Assembly: GCA_018697195.1 (NCBI GenBank)
Contig: CM031858.1
Span: 133,805,715 to 133,869,714 of the forward strand
Direction: 5' to 3'
Length of the DNA stretch: 64,000 bases
From: Certhia americana
Taxonomy: Eukaryota > Chordata > Aves > Passeriformes > Certhiidae
Of the stretch, positions 1 through 14,600 are shown piece after piece; the first letter of the stretch is position 1, and each line of letters begins with the position of its first letter. The notes under the pieces are model-generated. The model saw only the letters and a program-made list of their open reading frames with translations. It searched no databases and was not told the DNA's origin. Position numbers and translations under genes: made by a program.

Positions 1-1437
1 CTTTGCATCTTTAAACCAGCATTACACTGTAGCATGTTAGATGGAGTAAAATCTGTTAATTCTATTATAGTAGATTTCTTTTTTATTTTAAGATACAGAA
101 TAAAAGGGGCTTGGGTGCATGTGTTATTTAGTTTTCTAATTCTGATTTTTTTCTATATACTATACGTTTCAGATGGGAGTTTTCAAATACACATACACAC
201 GCTCATTATGTGACAGATCAGATTTTATTGCTATTAAACACAGCAAAAATATATTTATTGAATGGAATGAATTTTATCTTGATATTATCTTTATTAGTCA
301 TGGTTATGTTAGCCATGTCAGTATTTTTTCATTTTTATTAGATAAACATGATTTACTAAAAAAAACATTATATAGGTACCTCAAAGTAAAAGAAAAAATA
401 TAATCCCTGTGTATTTTTTATTTCACTTGGTAGTAAAATAGAAATTAAGTTATTTTAAACTGATAGGGATAACAGGGTTAATGCAACATAAGGCACAATG
501 AGCAAAATGGTCCAGAAAATCACTCTTTGTTAGCAATACTGAAATTTAATGTACCTTTGACAGCATCAGTTTTATGGTCAAGTTTAATTTTGTAGTGAAT
601 TTGAGAAGAAAGATTTTGTTTGTGACTAACCAATTCATCACTTTTATGATAAAGGTTTATGAAACCCTGAGTTATGAGCTTTCAGTGATGTTTCCCTGTA
701 GTTAATTTTAAACAAGCTTACAGAAGGATATTCAGCATTTTCCCTCTTCTTAATTCTTTAGTTCCAGGAAGATGCTCTGTCTGGAATAAAATACTACAAA
801 TCATTGGGTGATTGGGTATTTTGGGGCAAGGTATTTTTTGTTTGTGTGTTTGTTGGTTTTCTGGTTTCGTTTGGGTTTTTTTTTTGCTATTTTAGTGAAT
901 TATTTTAAAGAACTATGAACATGCTGGAACTTAAGTCTTCCCTTTCTGGACTAGATTGTAGGTTTTCCGAAAACACCTCTCTGGGGTTAATATGGACATT
1001 TCTGGGATAGTATTCCTTTATAAAGGCTTATAGGTATGCTGCTCATTTTGGCAGAATTGTATGAGTCATTTTTAGATGGACTTGGAGCATCTGGACTCTG
1101 CATATCAGGTTACTGATTGTGAGTCAGCAAAAATGAGTTGCTGATGACCTGTCATTTGCCAAAGGAAGCGGATGTCAATACCTGTGGTTCCTGGAGGCAT
1201 CCTGTGCCTGTGGAGGCATGGTGCTTCCTCCCTCCTCACCACTGAGGTGTCTCCCAGCTGGATTCTGCAGTGGCCCGAGCTGCAGGACCACACACTGCCC
1301 TCTCAATCCTCATAGGGAGTAGGGTGTGATCACTCAGGTACAGCCCCAACCAATATTGATGGCCTTAAGATTACATGTTGAGTGCCTGAGGTGTCTGTGC
1401 ATCAAAGCGATACCTCTCACAGAACTCCAGGTACTGT

Positions 1438-1446
1438 AAGGTAAGT
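1438..1446 (+). promoter_or_regulatory. Unassigned perfect 5' splice-donor consensus
   Basis: AAG then GTAAGT, with the exon/intron break after 1440, matches the U1-complementary donor consensus. It closes a GC-richer block (about 1080-1440) inside otherwise AT-rich intron. No convincing acceptor or open coding frame was found upstream. It may be a cryptic or pseudo-exon donor, or the donor of an alternative first exon or non-coding transcript. Chance is also possible. Confidence 0.3.
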
Positions 1447-4400
1447 AATTATTCTCTCTTCTGTTCTTTTTTTTAACTCTTCCCATGATTATTCCTACAA
1501 ACAGGCAAATTGATTAAGTCTCTATGTATGCTTTAAAGGGCTTATCTGAGTAAGTGATGACTGCAAAAGCTATCTGTAAAAACAAATTTTGAGTCGGATT
1601 CTTTTAGCCTTTAGTTTTAAAAATAAACTACCAGAAAGTCTGCCTCTTCCCGTGAAATTTTTATGTATCTTCCTGATCTGCAGTGACTAAACGATGAGTA
1701 GATAAATGAAATATTTATTGCATACACAGGTGGAAGAACTAAGTACGCTTTCAAATATCCAGAGCTGTTGCATAATATCTGGTGATTCACAAAAGAGTAA
1801 AGATAATTGTTTTCAAAAAATTTCAGTCTTCTTTTGAGGCTTTAAATTCTGTGGTCATCTTACATTTTTTTGTAATATAGTGCTTCTAAACAGGTGACCC
1901 AGTATATTAATTATTGTAGATATTTCTTCTCTTTTGGTGTCTGCACTTTGGAAAATAAAAAGCAGACTGCTTATTTATTACTGTATATTTTCCTCTGATG
2001 ATTTTATTTTCACTGGCTTTCTCTGAGAATTCTGCTGAAAATTTCTTTGTTTGTACAGGGCACTGAATTTTCACAGAAAGCCATCTCTGATTAGATTCTT
2101 CTGTTGTTTCTTCACCAGTTAATTACATTTCTTTAGCACAGCCACAAATGTAAACTGAGACACATCACTTTTATGGTTCATTCAGTAGACCGCATTGCAT
2201 ATTTTGAATTGGTTAGCTATGTCCTATAATTAAAAGAGTCTGTAAAGGAACATGTCTTTGTGATACTAGTGAGCAGTTACATTTTGTATATTCAGTGACC
2301 CAGTATTTTGTAGCATCTCATATGAGCCATAAGAGAAAATGAACAAAGACTAAATGCATGAGTCATTATTTGCTGAAAGGATCTTGTATTCACATTTTTA
2401 TTGTGCCCCTCAGAGTGAACATGTATGTTTTTTGTTTTGTAGGGAATGAAGTTTTTTTACAGTGAATATCAGAATAAATGTGCAGTTCTCTCCTTTTGCT
2501 GTCCTTTCAACCGGAAAGTACAATGCAGCCCCAGCATGTACTCTCCAGTATGAAAAGTATGGAGTAGAGAATATTGACTAAATACTATGGTGATTTTTAA
2601 AAACTGTCTCCAGCTGGAAAAAATCCTAGCCCTTTAAAGGTTCAAAAAGTAAATGCTTTAGCAGAATAGAAAACCACCTTGTCACTAAGCCAGTTGCTTT
2701 ATATGATTATCTCATTGTATAATTAATACTGGGGAAAGATAAGTAAAAGTAGTTAAATGCTTCATGCCATAGGGATGGAAATCGTAATAAAATAATAATG
2801 CATTTATTGTAAAAAATAATTTTGGTACTGAATACTGAAAAAATATAATTTACTTGTATTTTGGTATATTTTCTATTCTAAGTTGATAATAAAAGGTGGT
2901 CCAATCTCATTGTCCTGGAAACAAGGGGTACTATGGATTTAAAAAGATGTGATGTGTAGAACCTCAAATTAATGAATTCACTGAAGTATGGTTTTCAAGA
3001 GAAAATATGCATGTAAAAATTTCCAAGGCTTTCTTACTCTGAAGAGCATACTTCAGGGGCATATTGAACTTTGATAATTGAGAAATTTCCATATAAATGT
3101 CTTTGGAAAAGTGACAAATGTAGGTGCAATACGCCAAAGTAGATAAGGAAGCATCTCTCCCACTCACGTTTTTTATCCAGCAGTCATTTTATATCCTGCA
3201 TAATGTCCCCATTAGAACCTGAGAAGAAAGACAGATGCAGTTTTAACTACAACAATATAACATCTTTAATTTTACCGGCATTTGTTTCAAAAACGTTTTA
3301 CAAGCACTGATAAATTGTTTTCTATTTCAGAAGTAATGTAATCTGGGATGTAGGAAAAAAAAAGAGAATTCTAAAGACATTTACTTGCCACGTTTGGTTT
3401 TGTGTTCCCTATGAAAACATAACAGAAATATCTGTTTTACTGATCAGAGTGTGGTAAAATAGCAGTATTATGATTTATATAAAAGTATAAATCTTAATCT
3501 ATATAAAATAGTCCATAGAGTTCATAAACATGCACTTATTGAATGTTTTGATGTTAGCTGTTTAAGCCCTGAAAATTGGTTTACAGTGGAACTGTCTGAT
3601 GGAATTGTCAACACTCTACTGGTTAAAGGATTTGAAACTTTATTAAACTTACGGCATGACTGCCCATTGTCTCAGCCAGCTTTCATCACACTGACAGATC
3701 TCTGGATGTCTTTTAAATATTGGCACTATTTGTTGGTCGTGCCTGGAATTACAATTAAAATTATGTCTACTTGGACATCTTTGTCTTTCTAAAAATCAGG
3801 CTTCCCACCAAAAATTACTTTTAGCCACTTAAAGGCTGAGGTTATCTGTATAGACAATTTTTTTTCCTGTGACATTTTACTTTTCATCAGAAAATCTAAC
3901 CTAGTATGATATTTTTTTATGGATTATTTTTTCAGATTTAGAGGATGCTGCATTATTTTTAATAGTGATATCAGTAGGAGATATCAGATGTTAATAGCGG
4001 ATGACAAATGTCCAATTATTATCTGACAATAATTATAAGATATTAAAAAGATGTTTTGTTATAAAAGCATAATTTTTTATTTCGACCAATACTATTTTTC
4101 ATCTTATTTTTATCACAACAAGAAGAAGGAGCAGATGAAAAGTTTTAGTAAAGTCAACTACAATAAGCAATCCAATGATAAATCAAATAATTACTTCCTG
4201 TTGTCAGTTCTTTTTTTGTGAAAATCATGTCTTAAATATTGTTGAAATATCTTGAATTCTCTGGATATGCCTGAGTAAGTCGACTTGATTTCATAACTTG
4301 CATTTTAAATAGACTTTGAAACTTACTGACTACTGATAGTTATCCTGACTGGAAAACTTTTGTGTTATTAACCACCAATACAATATGTGTGACAGGAACA

Positions 4401-6940
4401 TCAGCTTTCAAGGAACAGGTGACTAATTCTTCAAAGATGAGAAAATGCGTGTTCTGCAGTCACAGAAAATTGCTAGTGATAGTTTTTACTCTTTAGTATA
4501 ATAAAGTCTAAAATAATTTTTGTTAAAACAGTAGTCTGGACAGAAGAAAAAAAAAATGCTTCAACCACTCATTATTTAGATAAAATTCTATACCAAATAT
4601 TCACAAAGAATGTTCAGAGTTATGAATGTTTTTCTATATTGCAATTTAATTTGAGAGAAAAAAATGGTCAATAGACAGAACCTATTATTTTAAGAAACAT
4701 TTATTTTAAACAGCTTTTCACATAGATTTCTGATTTTCAGAGTGCTATTTGGCTGGGCCTTATGGACAAGCTATAAAGAGGTTTTAAATCCCCTACAGCA
4801 GCATTTCTACTGAGATAAAAGTAATAAGAGGAAAATAGTTTTTCTGGTGCAGATTATATGTCTTAAAGTAATGGTTTTGGGAATAGTCATGAAATATGGA
4901 CTAAGATGATAGACATTTTTGAGAATCTCAGACTGCTTGCTGTAGTAAATTTGTTGATATCAGAACCACTAAATAGGTTTCCAAAAGTAATGAACAGAAT
5001 GTCATTTACAGTAGGTTCAGATTATGTTGCACATGCTCTTTGGCTTCTCTTCCTATTTATTTTTCTACAGGCTTCTCTTTGAAGTTGTGCAGATGTATTC
5101 TTCCCTCTTTCTTCTGTCTCTCCATTTCTTCTTGTGCTGAAGGCATTGAGGAGTAATTTGTGGTCACATTCTGCGCAGTAGCTTTTTTGTGAAGATTGAG
5201 TCATATATCCTTCTTATACTTTGCATTTTCCATCTAAATTCCTGGTAAAGGTTTTATTTTTGCCATGGACTTACATCTTTCGATCCATTGCTAAAGTAAC
5301 AAATGCAGAAGAATTAAGTGTTACTTCTACTCAGAGTATGTGTGTGTTGGTGTTATATGCATCTTGGTCTCATACAAGAACAACGGCAACGAACATTGAA
5401 ACTTCCTCATACAGTTGCAGCATTGGAGGATTTGCTTCACCTGAATTGTGTTCATGGCTAGTCACCACTCTGCACAATATTGCTTAAGAATGGTGAAGAT
5501 AGCATGTTAAATAATTTTAGCTGTAAAAGTAATTTTTAGAAATTGGAGAGTAATTGTACCATTATTCCTCAGTGTACTGCTTACTGTAAGAAAATCACAC
5601 AGGTCATCTCAAACCAAGAATTCTGGGAGTTTTCTAGTTTAAATTGCTGTTTTTAATCTTTCTCTTTACACATTATCCACTTCTTCTACCAGTGTGTTTC
5701 AGTTTTGTCCCCCATGATGGTCTTGAATCATTGCTTGAGAAAAGCCTGCGTAGTCCTGTTTATATGAGGAGATAACATTCAATTCAATGCCTGTTTTTGT
5801 TGCCTATCTCATATTGGGGTGTCATAAAAGATGACCCAGAAAGATAGTATGATTTGTCAGAAAAGTATCTGAAGATGAATGCTTAAAAATGTATTTATTG
5901 GAAGGCCTGATTTGCAAACAGATTCTCTGATGGAAGAAATCTGATTCACAGCACTGCATCTGAAAGCCAAATGCTTTTCCTTAAAAAATGGTGTAAAATT
6001 ATAGAGGTCCTGGATCCCTTGTGTTGGTAATGTTGTGGTTTAACCAGGGTCACAAGATACTTTTGATGGCCAAGAAAAGGAACATGTGTGGATTCAGGAA
6101 GACTAACTAAAATATGAGAAGTATATCTATATAAGGTAGATTTCTTTTAATTTTCTCTGTTGCCGCTTGGTATTATGTGCCTCAGTAGGCCAGTCAACTA
6201 TTGGGCATAAAAAGAATTAGAAAGTTTAAAAAATGCATGAGCAGAAAACAAGTTTTGCAATAAAATATGTGTGCAGGTTGTGTTGCTGGAAGAAACCTGT
6301 GTTTTGGTCTTGTACACCAAAACAAATGAACATGCGTGTTAGAATATTTGGAGTATTTATGTCTTGGCATGCTGCATGAAACTAGCATAATTATTGCTAG
6401 ACAGCAGGTAGCTTGACAGCAGAAGGGATCAGGGAAGGAAATCTAGTCTGAGTTGAAGCTCTCTTTACTAGTTGACGAGCTTAAGAAAGATGTCCAGAGG
6501 ATTAATTGTCGCTTGATCTTTGGATGTAATATATATTAAAAACCACCTCTTAAGCTGACACTTGAGCTTGGTCATGGAATCAGGCTGTAACACTGCTTTT
6601 TCACATGCCCTCATCAAAATCAGTTGTTGTTATTCACTTCTGAAGGCTGTTCATATGAGCATTTTTGTTAGGGTTCCTAATGCTGATATACTTATCCTAA
6701 CTTTGCTCATGCAGTTGTTCCCGTTTTTTGTAAGATTATCACCACAGACATTTTCAGGCACTTGCAAGCTTGCCATAAGCAATGAAATATGGAGCCTTGG
6801 ACTCCTTCTTGTTAAACTCTATCAAGGAGATTTACTGAAAATTAAGGTGTTTGTGAGTATATATCATAAGTACTTTTGTGATCTTGAATTCTTAATCTTG
6901 GCAACCCCCATATTTTTTGAGACAAAGTAGCTGGTTTTCT

Positions 6941-6985
6941 GTGTGTGTGTGTGTGTGTTTTTTCTTTTCTTTTCTTTTTTTTTAA
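6941..6985. repeat. (GT)9 microsatellite followed by a T/C-rich tract
   Basis: Nine GT units at 6941-6958 run into a T-rich stretch with TTTTC-like units to about 6985. This is simple-sequence repeat within intron, likely length-polymorphic. Confidence 0.9.
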
Positions 6986-7480
6986 GTTGAGGAATAAATG
7001 ATTATTGTCATGTTGCTAGTCTAAGGCTGACTAGGATATAAGATTCTCAGTTGACTCCCTCCTTTCCTTTGAGTTCATAAACAAGAAGGTGCCATTGGCA
7101 TGAAATGCTGACCCATTCAAGACCAGAAGATTCTTTGAGGTGATATCCATTCCAAGAAGGAAGAATAAGGGGCAAATCATTCCTAATCATATAAATCTTA
7201 ACAAAATTATATTTGAAAACTTGGGAGTGGGAATGATAAAGAACATTTGAAAGCAGGAATATTTCTGAGCTTGTGTTTAAGCAACTAAATAAAAAAGAGT
7301 ATCATGATTTGTTCCTGCACAGGTACTAGCTCCTGTAGAATGGACAAACCCTCTTTGTGTTTCTAACAGGCATTGTTATTGGAGAAGATGAAATGATGAA
7401 AACTTAGATTACAGTTATCCTGGTTTGCATTTTATTTTGTGCCCATCTTTCCTTGCACTGTTGTGTTTTTTTGTTTTGTC

Positions 7481-7496
7481 TTTTTTTTTTTTTTTT
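7481..7496. repeat. Poly-T tract
   Basis: A run of 16 T residues in the intron, with a second shorter T run near 7546-7558. It could be the reverse of a retrotransposon A-tail, but no element body was recognised next to it. Confidence 0.85.
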
Positions 7497-10400
7497 AAAT
7501 TTCTGTAGGCAGTATTTGTAAAGCTGTAATCTCAATGTACAGTTCTTTTTTTTTTTTCCAAATTGCTATTAATCATAATTGCATTATCTTTTTGAGTACA
7601 ATTTCCTTAGATTAAGAATTTTCCTTGATGAGATTCTTTGCCCAATGTGCCATCTGGGGATCAGTACTGATTGCAAGACCTACACCTTACACACAAAATA
7701 ATTAATGCAAGCATTTTAGTCCACTTCACTGAAATGCATGTGCCTATATTGTAGTTTGTAGCTCTCTGTTTGTAGCTCCCCTGTATTTTTAAGATAATAG
7801 CAGTTTCCACTCCAGGTTCTTGCAGTATTTATAGGCTCCTGTGGTAGTACCTCTGTTTATACATAATTTATGTAAAATGCCAATCATCTCTTTGTCTCTA
7901 TTAAAATCTTTCATAGTTTTATGTGACTAATAGATCTCTTATCTTTGATAATCTGAAACTAAAACTTCAAGTCCAGGTTCTTGTACAAGCTCTTTTTTTA
8001 ATCCAGAATTTTTGAACAAAAAGCTCACCATTTGCAGTCAGTGAGACAACATGGCCCTTCTAATGTTAGGTTGACCTGACCTGATAATGTTGAGAAAGAG
8101 AGAAAACAGAACTTTGCATTAAGTTGATTTATGATTAATTACATAATTTCCAACTTTTGCCAGCCTTGCAAAGTCCCAAATGTTTTGCTGGAGCAGCTTT
8201 TGCCTGTGAGTCTAAATCTTTGATGATTCTTCACAAAGATTGCCCATAATGTCTGACAAAATGTTGAATCTCTTGGCTGTGAATGAGCTTTTCATGTTAA
8301 GTTTCTGTCTTGCAGAAATGCGTGTTATTCCTAATGATTTTAGAAGTTTGACTTTTTATCATATTTCAGTGTAAAAAAATTCCACTTGACATTAATTTTG
8401 AAGCAGAGTAGATGAATCTACCTTGGCCCTCATCTCTAGAGGTCTCTGGGAATGTTGCACTCTCCTCTCTCAACTAATGCTGGTGCAATGTGACTTTGTT
8501 GTATGTAATTAATGGTCTAGTGGAACAGACATCACAAGGCACAAGAGCAAGTGCAGAATAAACAATCAGCAAGGCACTCTGACATCATAAAGCATAAATA
8601 AAATGCTTTCCTCTTAGCTTAAAAGAATGAGGAAGACAAAATAAATCATAATGTTCTTCTATTTTTGAAATTAAATTTATGTTTTAATATTGTATTTTTC
8701 TAACATGGAACACCGTTTTGAAGTTACAGGTAAAGTTTATACTTCCATTTGAACTAATAAAGTACCTCTTATAGTTTTCTAAAGTGAAAATTTTCCTCAT
8801 ATGCCAAATATTTTGATAATATTGGGCAAATGCTAGCTAGAAAATGCTTCTGTATCATTAGTATCAGCTTTTAGCCTTCACTCTGTTGATCAACAACTGC
8901 ATCTGAGTTCTCCATTCACAGACAGTTTCTAGTATGTTATTGAAGATAATGAAACTAGTAGAAAAAGCAAAAAGGGGCCAAAGAAATTATGTCCATAGCC
9001 TCCACCCCAGAAATATCTTTCAGTCCACTTTTGACAAAACTTGTCCTTAGAAAACATTTTCTTTTCTATGAAGTATTGATGATGATAATTTGCTTAAGAA
9101 TTTTCTTGTATTTTAAGTGTTTTTTATCTGCTGCAAGAATTTTCTAACATAGCTATAATTATCCACTTCCTTTTCTTCTCTGTGTCTCCCTCCACCCTCT
9201 ACCCCAAATTTCTATGTATTTATGAATCAAACTCAAAATTTCAACAGAGTAGTGTTGGTTTTCCTCACCTTGCTACATGACTTGCAACAGTAGGGAAATG
9301 GCCAGCTAGTAGAAATGTAAAAGTTCCTCAGGTTGTGCTTTGAGCAGCATATCATCCATATAAACCAAAATAATCTAATCCATTCCTTTGGGAAATATCT
9401 CCCTAATGATGAGGGTAAATATACTTGGTGCCACTGTCAGGCCAAATTTAAGGAATATAATTTGATTTTTTTCCTTCTCAGCAAAGTTTCATTCATATCC
9501 GGCATTAATCTCATTTCTGTAAAAGCATCCAGGAGGAAGGAAATCAAACTACTTAATCATGGTTACTCTTCTTTCATTATTATATATGAATCTATTGATA
9601 TTGTAATTGTTTTGTGTTAGTTCACCTCAATATGCATTTCAAAATTACTGTATACCATGAAATATTCTTTGCTAATTGTAAAAGTCAGATCAGTCCAGCT
9701 ATCCATTTTGACCATTTAAATTGCAGAAACTAAATTACTGAAACTTGATCATCATTTTCTGCTCTGCCAACTCAAGCATCTTGAATAATTTTATAGCCTG
9801 GCTCCCCAGCCTGTTATCCAGTTCATCTCATACTTGAAAAGTGCTTCAGTGAGCAAACATTTAACCTTTTGTGTTCAGGTCAACAATGAAAGTAAAGTTT
9901 AACTTTAAACATACATACATTTCGGTCCCCAAAATCTGACAATAACAGTACTGAGAGAGATGAAATAATCATTAATCTTGAAAAGATTTCATGAATTCAC
10001 AAAATGTTTTTAAATCATTACTTTACTATTTTTTCTTGTTTCATTACTTTTTTCTTGTTCCTTTCTCTGTTACCTTAGCTGACTGATCACACTCTACTTC
10101 AGACTGAGTTACTGAGCGTGTTCTCTATCTTTTGCAATGGACTTGTGTTATCGAAGGTGCTGAGATAAACCTCTGCTGTATAAACCTCTCAGTGTTTGTT
10201 TGCCAGCTGTTTTCCATTTGAGACTAGTTGGTATTTAGAGGCCCTCTGGTAATTCTCAGACAGAAATTCTGCAACTGATGGAAAAAGTGACCAATGTAAT
10301 GTCAAAAATCTGCTAATACATAGCCTGAACTTCAGTTAGAATTTCATCATTGGGCTTTGTAGAATCCTGCTGAAAACTAGTCTGTTAATTAAAGGAGATA

Positions 10401-11319
10401 ATGTTGGTGACAGGAACTGTAAAGCATGATTTATTTGGGATGTTTATATATGCATGAAATTACAAACCAAAAATTCGTTTCTCCTGTGGAGCATAAAAAT
10501 CTGGCATCTTATTTTAGAAGTAAAAGTAGAGTAACTAAGCCTACCTTCACTGCAGTAGAATGTAGAATACATCTATGGACTTGTTTATGCTACAAGATGA
10601 AGTTTATTTTAGTTGTTTCATTTTAAATTGTCTTAGATTTCCCAGACAACTGGGAAAGTTTGTTTCTTGGAAGAAACATAGTTGCATATTTGAGTGAATT
10701 TTATTAATTTCTACTGTGTTTCTAGTAGTTGTATGAGGACTACTCAATATTGTTTTTCTTTGGGCTAGAAGTGGTTGCTGTTTTCCTCTATGTGGTCTGT
10801 ACTTTTGTCATCTTAACTGGGTTCTATCTTTTTTGTATAGAAGCTGCTAAGCTGCTAGGTTACCCTTTTCACTCCCAAGTGTTCACTTCCACGCACTTTC
10901 TAGAGCACTTAGTGGTATTCCATATGGATTTTTGCAAACATCATGAAGATATCCTCTTCTTTAGAAGACTTCTTATTAAGACTCTTTTAGAGAAGGCTTG
11001 CTCTAGAGCAGACATCCCTAACAGGTGATAAGAGAATAAAAGGGGAGGAATATCCAGAGTTGGTCTCAGCCCTGCAGAAAAACAAAGTAATGCTGGTAGA
11101 AATGCCTATATCAGGAATCTAAACTGACTGTCTAAGGATGGATCTTTGACCTGTTGATGTTTCAAAACCAGGCTTTTATTATCTATGTAATGTTGTGACT
11201 GATACCTTAAGTTTTAGCTTTTATATTTTTTAGATTTAGGTTTCATATTAAGTACTACACAGTACTCTTCATAGAGTAGATAGACAAAACAATTCTCTAG
11301 CTTGATACCAAGGACAACT

Positions 11320-11604
11320 TTCAGGCACCAAAACTAAAACAATGGTGAAATGAGAAGAAAAAAACCAAGGAGGATGGAGCTTCATAACCTGAAGCTATAG
11401 TTAAACAACTGACTCTAATATGCTGATGGACCAGAACTTATAAAAGTGTGAGACTTTGCAATCAAGTTTTTTTTTTTTGGGGGGACCGTTTTGGGGTTAA
11501 TCCTGAATGGCCCAGGTGTACCCATTGAGGCCTTTTAATAAATACCTACTTTGTCCTGTTGCTCTGTCTAGTCTCTGTTCCAAGTCAGCCTCTAGAAGGC
11601 ATCA
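11320..11604 (+). mobile_element. ERVL-like LTR (sense orientation, 5' limit uncertain)
   Basis: The segment has LTR promoter/terminator architecture on the + strand: a TATAAAA box at 11439-11445, then an AATAAA polyadenylation signal at 11537-11542, then a pyrimidine-rich U5-like stretch ending in CA at 11604. The stretch around the polyadenylation signal resembles avian ERVL-type LTRs I recall, but I could not run a search. The 5' end is diverged: I found neither a convincing TG start nor a target duplication, so the left boundary is approximate. No internal retroviral coding sequence is recognisable beside it. It lies in the same orientation as RIMS2. Confidence 0.6.
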
Positions 11605-14600
11605 GTAGTGTGGTGAAATTTTTCAGGTAGTGTCTCTGAAAGCCCAGCCGCACAGATATGGTTTCCACCCTGACCTCCAGCCTGAGGGGCTCAAACAGAT
11701 CATTTGATCCTGAGCATTTTTGTCTGTAACAGTGGATTGTGAGCCTACTGCTTAAACTACTGTGGAGAAAGTTCTTTGGCTTAAAACACATTGTAAAATC
11801 ATGTGCTATCGATACGTAATATAGGTGCTCTAGTTTTTACAAAAATACAACTTATTTTTCACTAAACTTGTGGTATTCTTCTATGATAGCCTTAGCTCCT
11901 ATTTTAAAATTTAATTTACTTTGAAATTTAGTCCTGTCTCACCAATATGTTGCGAATGGCAGTAGAAACAGAAATTTAAAGTTTTATTACCATGGTAATT
12001 TCAAAGAGCCATTCAATGCACCTGTCTCATTCCACAGGGGTCGAGCTGATGTGGTCCTAGCAGGAACACATTTGCCCTAACAGCTTGGTCTTGGAGAAGC
12101 TGGTGCAGACAGCCCATCATTCATTGATGAGCCACCACTGATTTAATTAACTAGATTTAATAATGGGCCTTTACCTCCCATTACTGAGGAAACTGGACCT
12201 TTTCACAGCAGTTATTTTATGCTTGCTCTTTTATGGAGGCATCAAAACTAGAGCTCAGTATGCTCTATTTAATCTCTTCCAGACTGAAATATGAATCACA
12301 GAGATATTTTAAAACTAAAGTTCATTGTACAATAACACATTTATATTGTAAGTGTGGACACAGTGAAGAAAGAGAAAAAACAGAATATATACTTACTCAA
12401 GTTCATTAGTAAAATTAGGGTTTTATAAGTTCAATAGTCCAAAACAGCCCCCAGACGTTATTAGGGAAAACAATTCTCAAATGAGAGTTCATGTTGCCGA
12501 CATTTTCTTAGTTTGGCCATTATTGAAATAGCTTTATGTTTTATGCAATGATGATAATACTCACATAATAATGGAGTGTTTCTTTGAAAGAAAATTCTTC
12601 CTGTCATCAAACTTCAGGGTCGCATTTGAAGAACCAGGATACTTTCAGCTGCTGGTAAAAGCACCTGCTGAATAATCCCTGTGGTAAGAAACTGACACTT
12701 AAAAAAGATTAGGCTCAAAATTAGATGGAATAACGTATAGATGAAGTCTATTATGATACATTTTTCTGATGGCTGAGCAAATAAACGTTGATATCAGAGT
12801 GCCTTTCCTAGGAATCTGAACTCACTATTACTGAGGTGGAGAAAATCTAGGTTTCTGCTAAGTCTCTATTTTTCCCCTGTCATGCTACTATATCACGGCT
12901 TAAATATATTGCAGTCAGATTTGCCTGCTGCTTTATATTAAACATAATGAACTTGTGATCTAGTTTGCATAGGTAGAAAACTGTAGAAAAATGTCTTTAT
13001 AGTTTATTTAAGGCAAATGAAAGTATACATTTGCTTTCTGTTATTTTCACATTTTAAACATATTTTGAATGTGAGTTTTGATGACTTTTTTTTGTTTGTT
13101 TTTTTTTTATTTTATTTTTTGATGACTGGAAATAATTAGTCCATTAATTGTCATGGGTTTTTTTAAACTTTCTAAAGAAAAAATATTTTCAGTTTTATGG
13201 TATGTGCAGCACATCAGACTGAAATAGATGCCACAACTATTTTAGCCTAATAATTGAAAATTATGCCAAAATTCAACTTCTTACAAACTGAAATTATGGG
13301 AATTACATAACTTCATTGGCGACCTAGAACATAAAGAAAATGCTGGAACTAGGATCACGAAACATGAAATACTGGACCTGCACAATTTTAAAAATAGTTT
13401 AAATGAAATGTCCTGACCAGCGTGTACATTTGTAGGCAGTAGTACTGTAGCAAGGCACTAATCAGCTAAGTACCATAATCCTCCTTATAGGGTAAATTCT
13501 TACTTGACCTCCAGCTATATACAGCACATGGTAACAGCATTAAACTATAACACTCCTCTCATGCTCTCAATAGCTTCCCGTTGGGTCAGCTCTCTGACTT
13601 CAATTGCTGTTGTTTCAGATACTAAACTTTTATTTTTTTTCCTAGATGCCTTATATTTTATAAGTGCTTTTTTTGGGGAAGGGAAAGGTTTGCCAAGGAT
13701 ACATCTAAAAAATTGTGTCTTGAAATTAAGAGACTCTTTATATGATTTCACTGAACCTAGAGGATTAAATGAAAGCGCTAGCGAGAACAGAAATTGATGT
13801 ATTCTCATGAACCCGAGGCTTCCTACTTCCCAGATGTGCAGTGGCTGATCAAAAGGTAAAGCAGGGAAGAAAGATGCAGAATGTGTTGTGTAAAAACAAT
13901 GTCTAATGCTCAGAATTTCTTGTTCTTCTGGGGGATGATAAGGGGGATATTTCTACTTTTAGTAGAAAACTCATTGGAAGTACTGAAAAACTTTTTCTTG
14001 TGCTTCAGATATATGTGAATATTGTCTTTAACAAAATATTTTGCTTCCCTATAATTTAGTTTCTTAAATTTTCTTCATTTTCTATGATAAAATAATTCTT
14101 GAAACATTATATTTATTTTAATAAAAATAATATATTTAGAATTTTGAAATGTTCTTTTATTTTATATTATTTGTACTTTGTAGTAACAGTGCAGTATTAT
14201 AATTACTCATTCTTATGTTAGTGTTTCTGTGACCTACTCTTCTTTTAACACCATGTGTTTTAAACCTATTTGAATCCTGCTGTTAGACAGCTGCTAATTG
14301 AGTCCAGCCTTCTGCAAATGATTTCTGTATTGTCAGTACTGATGCAGATAACAAGAAAGCCCATTCTTACCAGTTATTCTCGAAAACAATCTAATCAATT
14401 TGCTATTTATTATTGTTTTTATTATCTTGAGACAAAATTTTTACTGAAAGAAAAGGTGCAATGTTGCTTATTATGTGGAAATTATTTGCAAAATATTAAT
14501 TTTGAAAATGTTCAGAAGTAGAAATAAAGAAAAATCTTAGCTTGTTTAACCTATTTATAAGAGGTAAGCATTCATCAATATATTTGAATGTACACTCAGA

